Source of the DNA: Pythium myriotylum
Taxonomy: Eukaryota > Oomycota > Peronosporomycetes > Pythiales > Pythiaceae
Assembly (NCBI GenBank): GCA_023091665.1
Contig: JALJCQ010000019.1
Location: forward strand, 62,001-126,000
Direction: 5' to 3'
DNA length: 64,000 nt
The position numbers and the translations under genes were made by a program. The notes under the pieces were generated by a model. That model searched no databases. It was not told the DNA's origin and saw only the letters and a program-made list of their open reading frames with translations. Shown piece by piece: positions 53,797 through 64,000 of the stretch (its first letter is position 1; every line of letters starts with the position of its first letter).

Positions 53797-56388
53797 ATGA
53801 GCCCAAGCCCAGCCGACTCTGCCTCCACCGACTTCGCCTCCCCAGCCTTCGCCATGGATTCGACCACCCCAGCCCGCATCAACAAGTTCGACGGAACCAA
53901 CTTCCACACATGGAAGTTCAAGATGCAGATGGTGCTCGAAGAACGCGACGTCTGGGAAGTTGTCTGTGGAGAGGTCAAACTCGAGCAGTGCCAGACCGAC
54001 GCGGACCGAGCCCTCTTCAAGAAGAAGTCTTGCCTTGCCTTGATGATCTGTCTCGCGATGGAAGACTCGCAGCTCCCGCTGGTTCGGTCGGCGAGTGGTG
54101 CGCAAGATGCATGGTCAAGACTGGAAGAACACTTCGAGAAGAAGAGCCTTGCCAACAAGCTCTTTCTTCGTCGTCGTTTCTTCACGACCATGATGGAAGA
54201 AGGTGACGATGTGCTCACGCACATCAACAAGCTCAAGACCCTGGCCGAGCAACTCGACGCAGTCGGCGCTCCGGTCAGCGAAGACGACTTGGTGATCACG
54301 CTTCTCGGCAGTCTCAGCGAGTCGTACCAGTTCCTCATCACGGCGTTGGAGTCGCGTGTCGACGCGCTCACGTGGGAACTCGTGACGTCTCGGCTGCTCC
54401 ATGAAGACATGAAGCGCAAGGAGCAAGGTGGCGACGGAGCCACGCTTGGCCAAGCGTTCATGACAAGTGACGCGAAGCCCAAGGGCCGTGCAGTCAAGAA
54501 GACTGGCACGTGCAACTACTGCGGCAAGATCGGTCATTGGGCCGCGGAGTGCCACTCGCGTGTCAAGGACAACGGCAACGGCAACGGCAACGGCAACTCC
54601 GGCGGCAACGGCAACGGCAACGGAAACGGCAACTCCGGCGGCAACGGCAACGGCAACGGAAACGGCAACCCTCGGCAACGGTTCCAGCGAGCGAACCTTG
54701 CGCGAGATGAAGACCCCGGCGAGTACCTGTTCTCGGTCGGGAAGACCCAAGGCAAGTCGAGTCAATCCACGGCGTGGTTGGTCGACTCGGGTGCGACTCA
54801 GCACATGTCGCGAACCAAGCAGTTCATGATGAACTACAAGAAGATTGACCCAGTCGACGTGCATCTGGCCGATGATGGCACGGTCCAAGCGGTCGGCGTG
54901 GGAGACATTCTCATGTCGATGAAGACTCCAAGCGGTGTCAAGAAGGGTTTGCTCACCAACGTGTGGCATATCCCCAAGCTCAGCCGCAACCTGTTCTCGG
55001 TCGGAAGATTCACGGAGGACGTTGCTCCCGTGACGTTCGACAAGGACGGTTGCTTCGTCGTTCTCAAGGGCGCCAAGCGGACCATCGGCACTCGTATCGG
55101 CAAGGGTCTGTTCAAGCTCAACATGTCTCCAGTGTCGATTGAAGCAGCCCACGCCGCCAGTGCAAGACGAGGTCGCGCCATGTCCAAGTCGTACCTGTGG
55201 CACCTCCGACTCGGTCACATCGGCTTCAGCGGTCTCGAAGCCATCGTCAAGAAGGACCTCGCCGACGGACTCGACATTGGGTCTGTGCAGGAGTGGGAGG
55301 TCTGTGAAGGCTGTGCACTCGGCAAGCTGACTCGCGTCAAGTTCCAGTCGGGCACGACCAAGCGGTCTGCGAATCTGCTTGACGTCGTGTACAGCGATGT
55401 GGCCGGCCCCATGAAGACTCCGACTTTCGGCGGCATGAAGTACTTCGCCACCTTCACCGACGACAAGTCTCGACTGTGCAAGTTGTACCTCATGCGGTCC
55501 AAGGACGAAGTCTACGACAAGTTCGTCGAGTTCGTCAACTGGGCCGAGAACCAAACCGGTCGTCGAGTCAAGGTGCTTCGAACCGACGGCGGCGGCGAGT
55601 ACCAGTCGGCCAAGCTTGCCAAGTTCTGTCGCAAGCGTGGCATCGAGCACGACGTCACGCCGCCATACACGCCTCAGTTGAACGGTGTGGCGGAGCGCAT
55701 GAACCGAACCATCGGTGAGTGTGGTCGTTGCAAGCTCCACCATGCCAACTTGTCCGACGAGTACTGGGGCGAAGCCGTCATGACTGCAGTCGAAGTTCGC
55801 AACCGACTTCCGACCCGCGCTCGAGACTTGTACAAGTCGCCGTACGAAGAATGGTACGGGAAGAAGCCCTTGCTCGCCAACTTCAAGGTGTTCGGCTGCC
55901 ATGCGTACGTCCACGTGCCCAAGGAGAAGCGGTCGAAGTTCGACGCCCGAGCCATCTTGTGTCGGTTCCTCGGCTACTCGGACCACGAGAAAGCGTATCG
56001 GTTTGAAGAAATCGCAACCGGCCGGATCGTCATCAGTCGAGACGCGCAGTTCATGGAAGACACGTTCGACGATGGCAAGCGCGAAGAACCCTGGAGCAAG
56101 TCCGTCGAGTTCCGCGACGATGAAGATGATGAAGATCAAGATGAAGCAACCGACAACCAAGATGATGAAGACATGGGTGAGCAGCCAGCCTCACCAGCAC
56201 CAAGTCAGCGCAGCTACGAGCGACCGGAGTGGCAACAGGGCCAGCGGTCGCAGCGTCCAGCAGCACCAGCATCGGCCCAGCAGCCGAATGTCGACTACGC
56301 ACCAGGGTCCAAGCGCCACTCTCGCACGCACTCGCTCGAGAACCTGGCTGAACCGCCAGTTGAGAAGCGCTACGGACGGGTTTGTTGA
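53797..56388 (+). CDS. Unit N: Gag-PR-IN protein, terminated by LTR
   Basis: 863 residues, the same protein as unit M as far as I can read. It keeps the CLAL variant and the 33-residue Asn-Gly tract. The near-absence of differences means the duplication is very recent, or that the unit is being homogenised. Confidence 0.85.
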   Translation: MSPSPADSASTDFASPAFAMDSTTPARINKFDGTNFHTWKFKMQMVLEERDVWEVVCGEVKLEQCQTDADRALFKKKSCLALMICLAMEDSQLPLVRSASGAQDAWSRLEEHFEKKSLANKLFLRRRFFTTMMEEGDDVLTHINKLKTLAEQLDAVGAPVSEDDLVITLLGSLSESYQFLITALESRVDALTWELVTSRLLHEDMKRKEQGGDGATLGQAFMTSDAKPKGRAVKKTGTCNYCGKIGHWAAECHSRVKDNGNGNGNGNSGGNGNGNGNGNSGGNGNGNGNGNPRQRFQRANLARDEDPGEYLFSVGKTQGKSSQSTAWLVDSGATQHMSRTKQFMMNYKKIDPVDVHLADDGTVQAVGVGDILMSMKTPSGVKKGLLTNVWHIPKLSRNLFSVGRFTEDVAPVTFDKDGCFVVLKGAKRTIGTRIGKGLFKLNMSPVSIEAAHAASARRGRAMSKSYLWHLRLGHIGFSGLEAIVKKDLADGLDIGSVQEWEVCEGCALGKLTRVKFQSGTTKRSANLLDVVYSDVAGPMKTPTFGGMKYFATFTDDKSRLCKLYLMRSKDEVYDKFVEFVNWAENQTGRRVKVLRTDGGGEYQSAKLAKFCRKRGIEHDVTPPYTPQLNGVAERMNRTIGECGRCKLHHANLSDEYWGEAVMTAVEVRNRLPTRARDLYKSPYEEWYGKKPLLANFKVFGCHAYVHVPKEKRSKFDARAILCRFLGYSDHEKAYRFEEIATGRIVISRDAQFMEDTFDDGKREEPWSKSVEFRDDEDDEDQDEATDNQDDEDMGEQPASPAPSQRSYERPEWQQGQRSQRPAAPASAQQPNVDYAPGSKRHSRTHSLENLAEPPVEKRYGRVC

Positions 56389-56739
56389 AGATGATGCGCC
56401 TCGAACCCAGCGTCATCATTCCAGTTGAAGCTCGGCAGTTGAAGCTCGGCTGTAGAAGATTCTCCTGCAGAAGATTCTCCGTGGAAGATTCTCCGTGGAA
56501 GATTCGACATGTGGAAGATTCTCCGTCTGGTTCTGGTTTGAATCCAGTGCCACCCATCGACTTCGTTGAAGTATCCACGAAGTCACTTCATGTTTGCATA
56601 TGTTTACGATAGGTAGGACATACATTTGATTATGGCAGCGTAGGACACACACAGACGGCTTAGAGGTAGCAGCAGCGAACTAAGTCCCGATCAATTCACT
56701 TTGCATTTTGCATCCCACCAACCAAGCGACCTTCCAACA
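56383..56739 (+). repeat. LTR of unit O (mosaic)
   Basis: 357 bp with the same rearranged U3 repeats as its neighbours, but positions about 56560-56638 differ at seven sites (ATCGACTTCG, GTCACTTCATG, GCATATG, ACATACATTTGATTATGG, CAGCG). Most of these are the common family-1 bases: a patch consistent with gene conversion. Confidence 0.93.
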
Positions 56740-56743
56740 GGTT

Positions 56744-59335
56744 ATGAGCCCAAGCCCAGCCGACTCTGCCTCCACCGACTTCGCCTCCCCAGCCTTCGCC
56801 ATGGATTCGACCACCCCAGCCCGCATCAACAAGTTCGACGGAACCAACTTCCACACATGGAAGTTCAAGATGCAGATGGTGCTCGAAGAACGCGACGTCT
56901 GGGAAGTTGTCTGTGGAGAGGTCAAACTCGAGCAGTGCCAGACCGACGCGGACCGAGCCCTCTTCAAGAAGAAGTCTTGCCTTGCCTTGATGATCTGTCT
57001 CGCGATGGAAGACTCGCAGCTCCCGCTGGTTCGGTCGGCGAGTGGTGCGCAAGATGCATGGTCAAGACTGGAAGAACACTTCGAGAAGAAGAGCCTTGCC
57101 AACAAGCTCTTTCTTCGTCGTCGTTTCTTCACGACCATGATGGAAGAAGGTGACGATGTGCTCACGCACATCAACAAGCTCAAGACCCTGGCCGAGCAAC
57201 TCGACGCAGTCGGCGCTCCGGTCAGCGAAGACGACTTGGTGATCACGCTTCTCGGCAGTCTCAGCGAGTCGTACCAGTTCCTCATCACGGCGTTGGAGTC
57301 GCGTGTCGACGCGCTCACGTGGGAACTCGTGACGTCTCGGCTGCTCCATGAAGACATGAAGCGCAAGGAGCAAGGTGGCGACGGAGCCACGCTTGGCCAA
57401 GCGTTCATGACAAGTGACGCGAAGCCCAAGGGCCGTGCAGTCAAGAAGACTGGCACGTGCAACTACTGCGGCAAGATCGGTCATTGGGCCGCGGAGTGCC
57501 ACTCGCGTGTCAAGGACAACGGCAACGGCAACGGCAACGGCAACTCCGGCGGCAACGGCAACGGCAACGGAAACGGCAACTCCGGCGGCAACGGCAACGG
57601 CAACGGAAACGGCAACCCTCGGCAACGGTTCCAGCGAGCGAACCTTGCGCGAGATGAAGACCCCGGCGAGTACCTGTTCTCGGTCGGGAAGACCCAAGGC
57701 AAGTCGAGTCAATCCACGGCGTGGTTGGTCGACTCGGGTGCGACTCAGCACATGTCGCGAACCAAGCAGTTCATGATGAACTACAAGAAGATTGACCCAG
57801 TCGACGTGCATCTGGCCGATGATGGCACGGTCCAAGCGGTCGGCGTGGGAGACATTCTCATGTCGATGAAGACTCCAAGCGGTGTCAAGAAGGGTTTGCT
57901 CACCAACGTGTGGCATATCCCCAAGCTCAGCCGCAACCTGTTCTCGGTCGGAAGATTCACGGAGGACGTTGCTCCCGTGACGTTCGACAAGGACGGTTGC
58001 TTCGTCGTTCTCAAGGGCGCCAAGCGGACCATCGGCACTCGTATCGGCAAGGGTCTGTTCAAGCTCAACATGTCTCCAGTGTCGATTGAAGCAGCCCACG
58101 CCGCCAGTGCAAGACGAGGTCGCGCCATGTCCAAGTCGTACCTGTGGCACCTCCGACTCGGTCACATCGGCTTCAGCGGTCTCGAAGCCATCGTCAAGAA
58201 GGACCTCGCCGACGGACTCGACATTGGGTCTGTGCAGGAGTGGGAGGTCTGTGAAGGCTGTGCACTCGGCAAGCTGACTCGCGTCAAGTTCCAGTCGGGC
58301 ACGACCAAGCGGTCTGCGAATCTGCTTGACGTCGTGTACAGCGATGTGGCCGGCCCCATGAAGACTCCGACTTTCGGCGGCATGAAGTACTTCGCCACCT
58401 TCACCGACGACAAGTCTCGACTGTGCAAGTTGTACCTCATGCGGTCCAAGGACGAAGTCTACGACAAGTTCGTCGAGTTCGTCAACTGGGCCGAGAACCA
58501 AACCGGTCGTCGAGTCAAGGTGCTTCGAACCGACGGCGGCGGCGAGTACCAGTCGGCCAAGCTTGCCAAGTTCTGTCGCAAGCGTGGCATCGAGCACGAC
58601 GTCACGCCGCCATACACGCCTCAGTTGAACGGTGTGGCGGAGCGCATGAACCGAACCATCGGTGAGTGTGGTCGTTGCAAGCTCCACCATGCCAACTTGT
58701 CCGACGAGTACTGGGGCGAAGCCGTCATGACTGCAGTCGAAGTTCGCAACCGACTTCCGACCCGCGCTCGAGACTTGTACAAGTCGCCGTACGAAGAATG
58801 GTACGGGAAGAAGCCCTTGCTCGCCAACTTCAAGGTGTTCGGCTGCCATGCGTACGTCCACGTGCCCAAGGAGAAGCGGTCGAAGTTCGACGCCCGAGCC
58901 ATCTTGTGTCGGTTCCTCGGCTACTCGGACCACGAGAAAGCGTATCGGTTTGAAGAAATCGCAACCGGCCGGATCGTCATCAGTCGAGACGCGCAGTTCA
59001 TGGAAGACACGTTCGACGATGGCAAGCGCGAAGAACCCTGGAGCAAGTCCGTCGAGTTCCGCGACGATGAAGATGATGAAGATCAAGATGAAGCAACCGA
59101 CAACCAAGATGATGAAGACATGGGTGAGCAGCCAGCCTCACCAGCACCAAGTCAGCGCAGCTACGAGCGACCGGAGTGGCAACAGGGCCAGCGGTCGCAG
59201 CGTCCAGCAGCACCAGCATCGGCCCAGCAGCCGAATGTCGACTACGCACCAGGGTCCAAGCGCCACTCTCGCACGCACTCGCTCGAGAACCTGGCTGAAC
59301 CGCCAGTTGAGAAGCGCTACGGACGGGTTTGTTGA
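56744..59335 (+). CDS. Unit O: Gag-PR-IN protein, terminated by LTR
   Basis: 863 residues, same as units M and N. The conversion patch in its LTR lies in the left-hand promoter region and does not reach the coding part. Confidence 0.85.
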   Translation: MSPSPADSASTDFASPAFAMDSTTPARINKFDGTNFHTWKFKMQMVLEERDVWEVVCGEVKLEQCQTDADRALFKKKSCLALMICLAMEDSQLPLVRSASGAQDAWSRLEEHFEKKSLANKLFLRRRFFTTMMEEGDDVLTHINKLKTLAEQLDAVGAPVSEDDLVITLLGSLSESYQFLITALESRVDALTWELVTSRLLHEDMKRKEQGGDGATLGQAFMTSDAKPKGRAVKKTGTCNYCGKIGHWAAECHSRVKDNGNGNGNGNSGGNGNGNGNGNSGGNGNGNGNGNPRQRFQRANLARDEDPGEYLFSVGKTQGKSSQSTAWLVDSGATQHMSRTKQFMMNYKKIDPVDVHLADDGTVQAVGVGDILMSMKTPSGVKKGLLTNVWHIPKLSRNLFSVGRFTEDVAPVTFDKDGCFVVLKGAKRTIGTRIGKGLFKLNMSPVSIEAAHAASARRGRAMSKSYLWHLRLGHIGFSGLEAIVKKDLADGLDIGSVQEWEVCEGCALGKLTRVKFQSGTTKRSANLLDVVYSDVAGPMKTPTFGGMKYFATFTDDKSRLCKLYLMRSKDEVYDKFVEFVNWAENQTGRRVKVLRTDGGGEYQSAKLAKFCRKRGIEHDVTPPYTPQLNGVAERMNRTIGECGRCKLHHANLSDEYWGEAVMTAVEVRNRLPTRARDLYKSPYEEWYGKKPLLANFKVFGCHAYVHVPKEKRSKFDARAILCRFLGYSDHEKAYRFEEIATGRIVISRDAQFMEDTFDDGKREEPWSKSVEFRDDEDDEDQDEATDNQDDEDMGEQPASPAPSQRSYERPEWQQGQRSQRPAAPASAQQPNVDYAPGSKRHSRTHSLENLAEPPVEKRYGRVC

Positions 59336-59686
59336 AGATGATGCGCCTCGAACCCAGCGTCATCATTCCAGTTGAAGCTCGGCAGTTGAAGCTCGGCTGT
59401 AGAAGATTCTCCTGCAGAAGATTCTCCGTGGAAGATTCTCCGTGGAAGATTCGACATGTGGAAGATTCTCCGTCTGGTTCTGGTTTGAATCCAGTGCCAC
59501 CCATCGGCTTCGTTGAAGTATCCACGAAGTCAGTTCATGTTTGCACATGTTTACGATAGGTAGGACATGCATATGATTACGGTAGCGTAGGACACACACA
59601 GACGGCTTAGAGGTAGCAGCAGCGAACTAAGTCCCGATCAATTCACTTTGCATTTTGCATCCCACCAACCAAGCGACCTTCCAACA
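59330..59686 (+). repeat. Element P 5' LTR
   Basis: 357 bp in the variant form of the M and N LTRs. It begins the last array member, which continues into RT and RNase H. Confidence 0.96.
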
Positions 59687-59690
59687 GGTT

Positions 59691-62600
59691 ATGAGCCCAA
59701 GCCCAGCCGACTCTGCCTCCACCGACTTCGCCTCCCCAGCCTTCGCCATGGATTCGACCACCCCAGCCCGCATCAACAAGTTCGACGGAACCAACTTCCA
59801 CACATGGAAGTTCAAGATGCAGATGGTGCTCGAAGAACGCGACGTCTGGGAAGTTGTCTGTGGAGAGGTCAAACTCGAGCAGTGCCAGACCGACGCGGAC
59901 CGAGCCCTCTTCAAGAAGAAGTCTTGCCTTGCCTTGATGATCTGTCTCGCGATGGAAGACTCGCAGCTCCCGCTGGTTCGGTCGGCGAGTGGTGCGCAAG
60001 ATGCATGGTCAAGACTGGAAGAACACTTCGAGAAGAAGAGCCTTGCCAACAAGCTCTTTCTTCGTCGTCGTTTCTTCACGACCATGATGGAAGAAGGTGA
60101 CGATGTGCTCACGCACATCAACAAGCTCAAGACCCTGGCCGAGCAACTCGACGCAGTCGGCGCTCCGGTCAGCGAAGACGACTTGGTGATCACGCTTCTC
60201 GGCAGTCTCAGCGAGTCGTACCAGTTCCTCATCACGGCGTTGGAGTCGCGTGTCGACGCGCTCACGTGGGAACTCGTGACGTCTCGGCTGCTCCATGAAG
60301 ACATGAAGCGCAAGGAGCAAGGTGGCGACGGAGCCACGCTTGGCCAAGCGTTCATGACAAGTGACGCGAAGCCCAAGGGCCGTGCAGTCAAGAAGACTGG
60401 CACGTGCAACTACTGCGGCAAGATCGGTCATTGGGCCGCGGAGTGCCACTCGCGTGTCAAGGACAACGGCAACGGCAACGGCAACGGCAACTCCGGCGGC
60501 AACGGCAACGGCAACGGAAACGGCAACTCCGGCGGCAACGGCAACGGCAACGGAAACGGCAACCCTCGGCAACGGTTCCAGCGAGCGAACCTTGCGCGAG
60601 ATGAAGACCCCGGCGAGTACCTGTTCTCGGTCGGGAAGACCCAAGGCAAGTCGAGTCAATCCACGGCGTGGTTGGTCGACTCGGGTGCGACTCAGCACAT
60701 GTCGCGAACCAAGCAGTTCATGATGAACTACAAGAAGATTGACCCAGTCGACGTGCATCTGGCCGATGATGGCACGGTCCAAGCGGTCGGCGTGGGAGAC
60801 ATTCTCATGTCGATGAAGACTCCAAGCGGTGTCAAGAAGGGTTTGCTCACCAACGTGTGGCATATCCCCAAGCTCAGCCGCAACCTGTTCTCGGTCGGAA
60901 GATTCACGGAGGACGTTGCTCCCGTGACGTTCGACAAGGACGGTTGCTTCGTCGTTCTCAAGGGCGCCAAGCGGACCATCGGCACTCGTATCGGCAAGGG
61001 TCTGTTCAAGCTCAACATGTCTCCAGTGTCGATTGAAGCAGCCCACGCCGCCAGTGCAAGACGAGGTCGCGCCATGTCCAAGTCGTACCTGTGGCACCTC
61101 CGACTCGGTCACATCGGCTTCAGCGGTCTCGAAGCCATCGTCAAGAAGGACCTCGCCGACGGACTCGACATTGGGTCTGTGCAGGAGTGGGAGGTCTGTG
61201 AAGGCTGTGCACTCGGCAAGCTGACTCGCGTCAAGTTCCAGTCGGGCACGACCAAGCGGTCTGCGAATCTGCTTGACGTCGTGTACAGCGATGTGGCCGG
61301 CCCCATGAAGACTCCGACTTTCGGCGGCATGAAGTACTTCGCCACCTTCACCGACGACAAGTCTCGACTGTGCAAGTTGTACCTCATGCGGTCCAAGGAC
61401 GAAGTCTACGACAAGTTCGTCGAGTTCGTCAACTGGGCCGAGAACCAAACCGGTCGTCGAGTCAAGGTGCTTCGAACCGACGGCGGCGGCGAGTACCAGT
61501 CGGCCAAGCTTGCCAAGTTCTGTCGCAAGCGTGGCATCGAGCACGACGTCACGCCGCCATACACGCCTCAGTTGAACGGTGTGGCGGAGCGCATGAACCG
61601 AACCATCGGTGAGTGTGGTCGTTGCAAGCTCCACCATGCCAACTTGTCCGACGAGTACTGGGGCGAAGCCGTCATGACTGCAGTCGAAGTTCGCAACCGA
61701 CTTCCGACCCGCGCTCGAGACTTGTACAAGTCGCCGTACGAAGAATGGTACGGGAAGAAGCCCTTGCTCGCCAACTTCAAGGTGTTCGGCTGCCATGCGT
61801 ACGTCCACGTGCCCAAGGAGAAGCGGTCGAAGTTCGACGCCCGAGCCATCTTGTGTCGGTTCCTCGGCTACTCGGACCACGAGAAAGCGTATCGGTTTGA
61901 AGAAATCGCAACCGGCCGGATCGTCATCAGTCGAGACGCGCAGTTCATGGAAGACACGTTCGACGATGGCAAGCGCGAAGAACCCTGGAGCAAGTCCGTC
62001 GAGTTCCGCGACGATGAAGATGATGAAGATCAAGATGAAGCAACCGACAACCAAGATGATGAAGACATGGGTGAGCAGCCAGCCTCACCAGCACCAAGTC
62101 AGCGCAGCTACGAGCGACCGGAGTGGCAACAGGGCCAGCGGTCGCAGCGTCCAGCAGCACCAGCATCGGCCCAGCAGCCGAATGTCGACTACGCACCAGG
62201 GTCCAAGCGCCACTCTCGCACGCACTCGCTCGAGAACCTGGCTGAACCGCCAGTTGAGAAGCGCTACGGACGTGTTGGACGCACAAGTGGTGCGACTCCA
62301 CCACCCACGCAAGGTCCAAGGACATCGCTCGAAGATCTGTCTGCACTGCTCACGTCGATCGAAGAGGAAGGCGTAGAAGATGAAGACGAAGAAGGCGAAG
62401 ACGTGCAAGAACAAGGGGGAGAAGACCAAGATTACGAAGAGTTTGCCCTCGTCGTGAATTCAGGGGAAGAGTTGCCGACATCGTTCAAGTCGGCGATGGA
62501 ATCCGACGACGCCAGCAACTGGAAGGAAGCCTGCGACTCCGAGCTTGAGTCGCTCAAGAAGAACGAGACCTGGGACCTAGTCCCTTTGCCAGCCGGACGC

Positions 62601-64000
62601 AAGGCCATCACCAGCAAGTGGGTGTTCAAGGTCAAGGAAACCGCCGAAGGACTCGTCGAGCGGTACAAGGCTCGACTCGTTGCCAAGGGGTTCCTGCAGA
62701 AGTACGGCATCGACTTCGAAGAGACATTCGCACCCGTCGCCAAGTTCACGTCGATCCGCACCATCCTCAGCATCGCCGCTCGACACAAGCTCATGATCCA
62801 TCAGATGGATGTCAAGACGGCGTTCCTGAACGGCAACCTCGACGAAGAAATCTACATGAAGCAGCCCGAAGGCTTCGTCGACCAGCGCCACCCCGACTAC
62901 GTGTGCAAGCTCAAGCGCTCGCTCTACGGTCTCAAGCAGTCACCACGCATGTGGAACCAGACCATCGACGCCTTCATGCGCAAGGTCGGCTTCACCAAGT
63001 GCGAGATGGACCACTGCGTGTACGTCAAGCGGAGCGGCTCGGCGATGATCTTCGTGGTGATCTACGTCGACGACCTCGTCCTCGCCTGCAACAGCCTCGA
63101 GTTGCTCACGGCGACCAAGCGTGCACTCAGCGAACGCTTCGAGATGTCCGACCTCGGCGAACTCAAGTACTGCCTCGGCATGGAAGTTGATCAAGACCCC
63201 AAGTCCGGCGACGTGACCATGCGGCAGACCAAGTTCCTGCAGTCGATCCTGACCAAGCTCGGCATGCAAGACTGCAAACCAGTGAGGACCCCTCAAGACC
63301 CCGGACTCAAGCTGACCAAGGCCATGTGTGAAGGTGGTTGCAAGCACGAAGACACCATGAAGAACGTGCCGTACCGAAGTGCAGTCGGCGCACTCATGTA
63401 CCTCATGGTCGGCACTCGACCAGACCTCGCAGCGGCAGTCGGCACACTCAGCCAGTTCGCCGCGGACCCGTGTCCAACACATTGGCAAGCTCTCAAGCGT
63501 GTGCTCCGGTATCTGCAAGCGACTCCGACCTACGGCCTGCAGTTCTCGGCATCGAACGACGGAAGACTGGTCGGCTACTCCGACGCCGACTGGGCTGGCG
63601 ACATCGAGTCACGTCGAAGCACCAGCGGCTACGTGTTCATGCTCAACGGCGGATGCATCAGCTGGCGCAGCAAGAAGCAGCGAACTGTCGCCCTCTCCTC
63701 GACCGAAGCAGAGTACATGGCTCTATCGGAAGCGATCCAAGAAGCCGTGTGGCTCAAGGCGTTCCTGTGCGAACTCGGCGAAGTTGCAAGCGACCAAGCG
63801 CTCACGGTGTACGAAGACAACCAAGGTGCGATCGCGTTGGCCAAGAACCCCGAGTTCCACAAGCGCACCAAGCACATCGACATTCGCTACCACTTCGTTC
63901 GTGAGAAGGTCGAGGACGGTCAAGTGTGTCTGCAGTATTGCCCGACCCAAGACATGCTTGCCGACATCATGACCAAGCCGATCCCCACTGTCCAGTTCGA
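59691..64000 (+). CDS. Element P Gag-PR-IN-RT-RNase H polyprotein, runs off window
   Basis: Open from ATG 59691 to the window end, about 1436 codons, missing only the last residues and the polypurine tract. Gag has the array-type CLAL variant and 33-residue Asn-Gly tract, so P is the element from which M-O were copied, or shares their 5' half by exchange. At the array breakpoint it reads GGACGTGTTGG where most copies have GGACGGGTTGG, as in element D. Private changes: [16 protein letters not shown] and TKLGMQDC. Catalytic residues of PR, IN, RT and RNase H are all present. Probably intact, if the last part outside the window is. Confidence 0.9.
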   Translation, partial: MSPSPADSASTDFASPAFAMDSTTPARINKFDGTNFHTWKFKMQMVLEERDVWEVVCGEVKLEQCQTDADRALFKKKSCLALMICLAMEDSQLPLVRSASGAQDAWSRLEEHFEKKSLANKLFLRRRFFTTMMEEGDDVLTHINKLKTLAEQLDAVGAPVSEDDLVITLLGSLSESYQFLITALESRVDALTWELVTSRLLHEDMKRKEQGGDGATLGQAFMTSDAKPKGRAVKKTGTCNYCGKIGHWAAECHSRVKDNGNGNGNGNSGGNGNGNGNGNSGGNGNGNGNGNPRQRFQRANLARDEDPGEYLFSVGKTQGKSSQSTAWLVDSGATQHMSRTKQFMMNYKKIDPVDVHLADDGTVQAVGVGDILMSMKTPSGVKKGLLTNVWHIPKLSRNLFSVGRFTEDVAPVTFDKDGCFVVLKGAKRTIGTRIGKGLFKLNMSPVSIEAAHAASARRGRAMSKSYLWHLRLGHIGFSGLEAIVKKDLADGLDIGSVQEWEVCEGCALGKLTRVKFQSGTTKRSANLLDVVYSDVAGPMKTPTFGGMKYFATFTDDKSRLCKLYLMRSKDEVYDKFVEFVNWAENQTGRRVKVLRTDGGGEYQSAKLAKFCRKRGIEHDVTPPYTPQLNGVAERMNRTIGECGRCKLHHANLSDEYWGEAVMTAVEVRNRLPTRARDLYKSPYEEWYGKKPLLANFKVFGCHAYVHVPKEKRSKFDARAILCRFLGYSDHEKAYRFEEIATGRIVISRDAQFMEDTFDDGKREEPWSKSVEFRDDEDDEDQDEATDNQDDEDMGEQPASPAPSQRSYERPEWQQGQRSQRPAAPASAQQPNVDYAPGSKRHSRTHSLENLAEPPVEKRYGRVGRTSGATPPPTQGPRTSLEDLSALLTSIEEEGVEDEDEEGEDVQEQGGEDQDYEEFALVVNSGEELPTSFKSAMESDDASNWKEACDSELESLKKNETWDLVPLPAGRKAITSKWVFKVKETAEGLVERYKARLVAKGFLQKYGIDFEETFAPVAKFTSIRTILSIAARHKLMIHQMDVKTAFLNGNLDEEIYMKQPEGFVDQRHPDYVCKLKRSLYGLKQSPRMWNQTIDAFMRKVGFTKCEMDHCVYVKRSGSAMIFVVIYVDDLVLACNSLELLTATKRALSERFEMSDLGELKYCLGMEVDQDPKSGDVTMRQTKFLQSILTKLGMQDCKPVRTPQDPGLKLTKAMCEGGCKHEDTMKNVPYRSAVGALMYLMVGTRPDLAAAVGTLSQFAADPCPTHWQALKRVLRYLQATPTYGLQFSASNDGRLVGYSDADWAGDIESRRSTSGYVFMLNGGCISWRSKKQRTVALSSTEAEYMALSEAIQEAVWLKAFLCELGEVASDQALTVYEDNQGAIALAKNPEFHKRTKHIDIRYHFVREKVEDGQVCLQYCPTQDMLADIMTKPIPTVQF

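Larger units (their letters stand above)
50489..59329 (+). repeat. Tandem array, 2947-bp unit (M, N, O)
   Basis: LTR starts at 50489, 53436, 56383 and 59330 are exactly 2947 bp apart. Each unit is [357-bp LTR + 2590 bp Gag-PR-IN]; element P begins with the same 2947-bp segment. Confidence 0.98.

Noticed and set aside
27358..59329. Exact-period arrays as pure assembly artefact
   Set aside because: Kept as biological because units differ by single substitutions and an LTR patch (E versus F versus G; O versus M and N), which simple duplication of one contig piece would not give. Long-read confirmation would still be decisive.
1..64000. Bacterial or viral origin
   Set aside because: Ty1/copia polyproteins with LTRs, tRNA priming and nested TSDs point to a eukaryotic genome; no envelope gene and no bacterial operon structure is present.

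Overview
The whole 64 kb is LTR-retrotransposon DNA. I find no host gene, tRNA, rRNA or unique spacer. Every base belongs to a Ty1/copia-type (Pseudoviridae-like) element, and all but about 1.3 kb belongs to a single young family, called family 1 here. Its LTR is about 359 bp (TGTTGAAG...CCAACA), its primer binding site abuts the 5' LTR, and one long Gag-protease-integrase-RT-RNase H frame runs to a GAGGGGGAG polypurine tract. Twenty family-1 LTRs are visible (one cut by the window edge), plus one LTR of a second Copia family. The host is a eukaryote. An oomycete (Phytophthora and relatives) is my best guess, from the style of the proteins and an LTR motif resembling the oomycete Inr/FPR core promoter. 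This is inference, not proof.

Layout. (1) 1-21004: three tandem copies (A, A2, A3; + strand) of a 3667-bp unit [LTR + internal region cut inside RT]. Copy A is split at 2318 by a complete minus-strand element C (2319-12419, TSD ATGGA). C is itself split by a complete, intact plus-strand element B (3115-8160, TSD CTTCG): a three-level nest. (2) 21005-22307: a minus-strand 3' fragment of family 2, with an LTR ending TA...TA. (3) 22308-36967: a minus-strand array with intact element D, three tandem 1645-bp units (E, F, G) carrying only the RT-RNase H end plus an LTR, then intact element H. (4) 36968-50488: plus-strand truncated elements I, J, K and L, each abutting the exact 5' terminus of the next LTR. 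(5) 50489-64000: a plus-strand array with exact 2947-bp period (M, N, O) holding Gag-PR-IN only, leading into near-complete element P, which leaves the window at 64000.

How it works. B, D and H have uninterrupted polyproteins with all catalytic residues, and P is open to the window edge, so they look autonomous. The truncated units always break at exact LTR termini. This is what self-insertion of family 1 into itself, followed by unequal recombination, would leave. Amplifying the left side of a nested insertion gives the 3667- and 2947-bp units; amplifying the right side gives the 1645-bp units. The result is a retrotransposon turning into satellite-like DNA. Since Copia-like elements are reported to fill centromeres in Phytophthora, a centromere or pericentromere is the leading hypothesis for the locus.

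Start codons: many apparent frames begin at TTG or GTG. I used ATG starts throughout. The first in-frame ATG lies inside the primer binding site, and a second, in better context (GCCATGG), lies 57 bp downstream.
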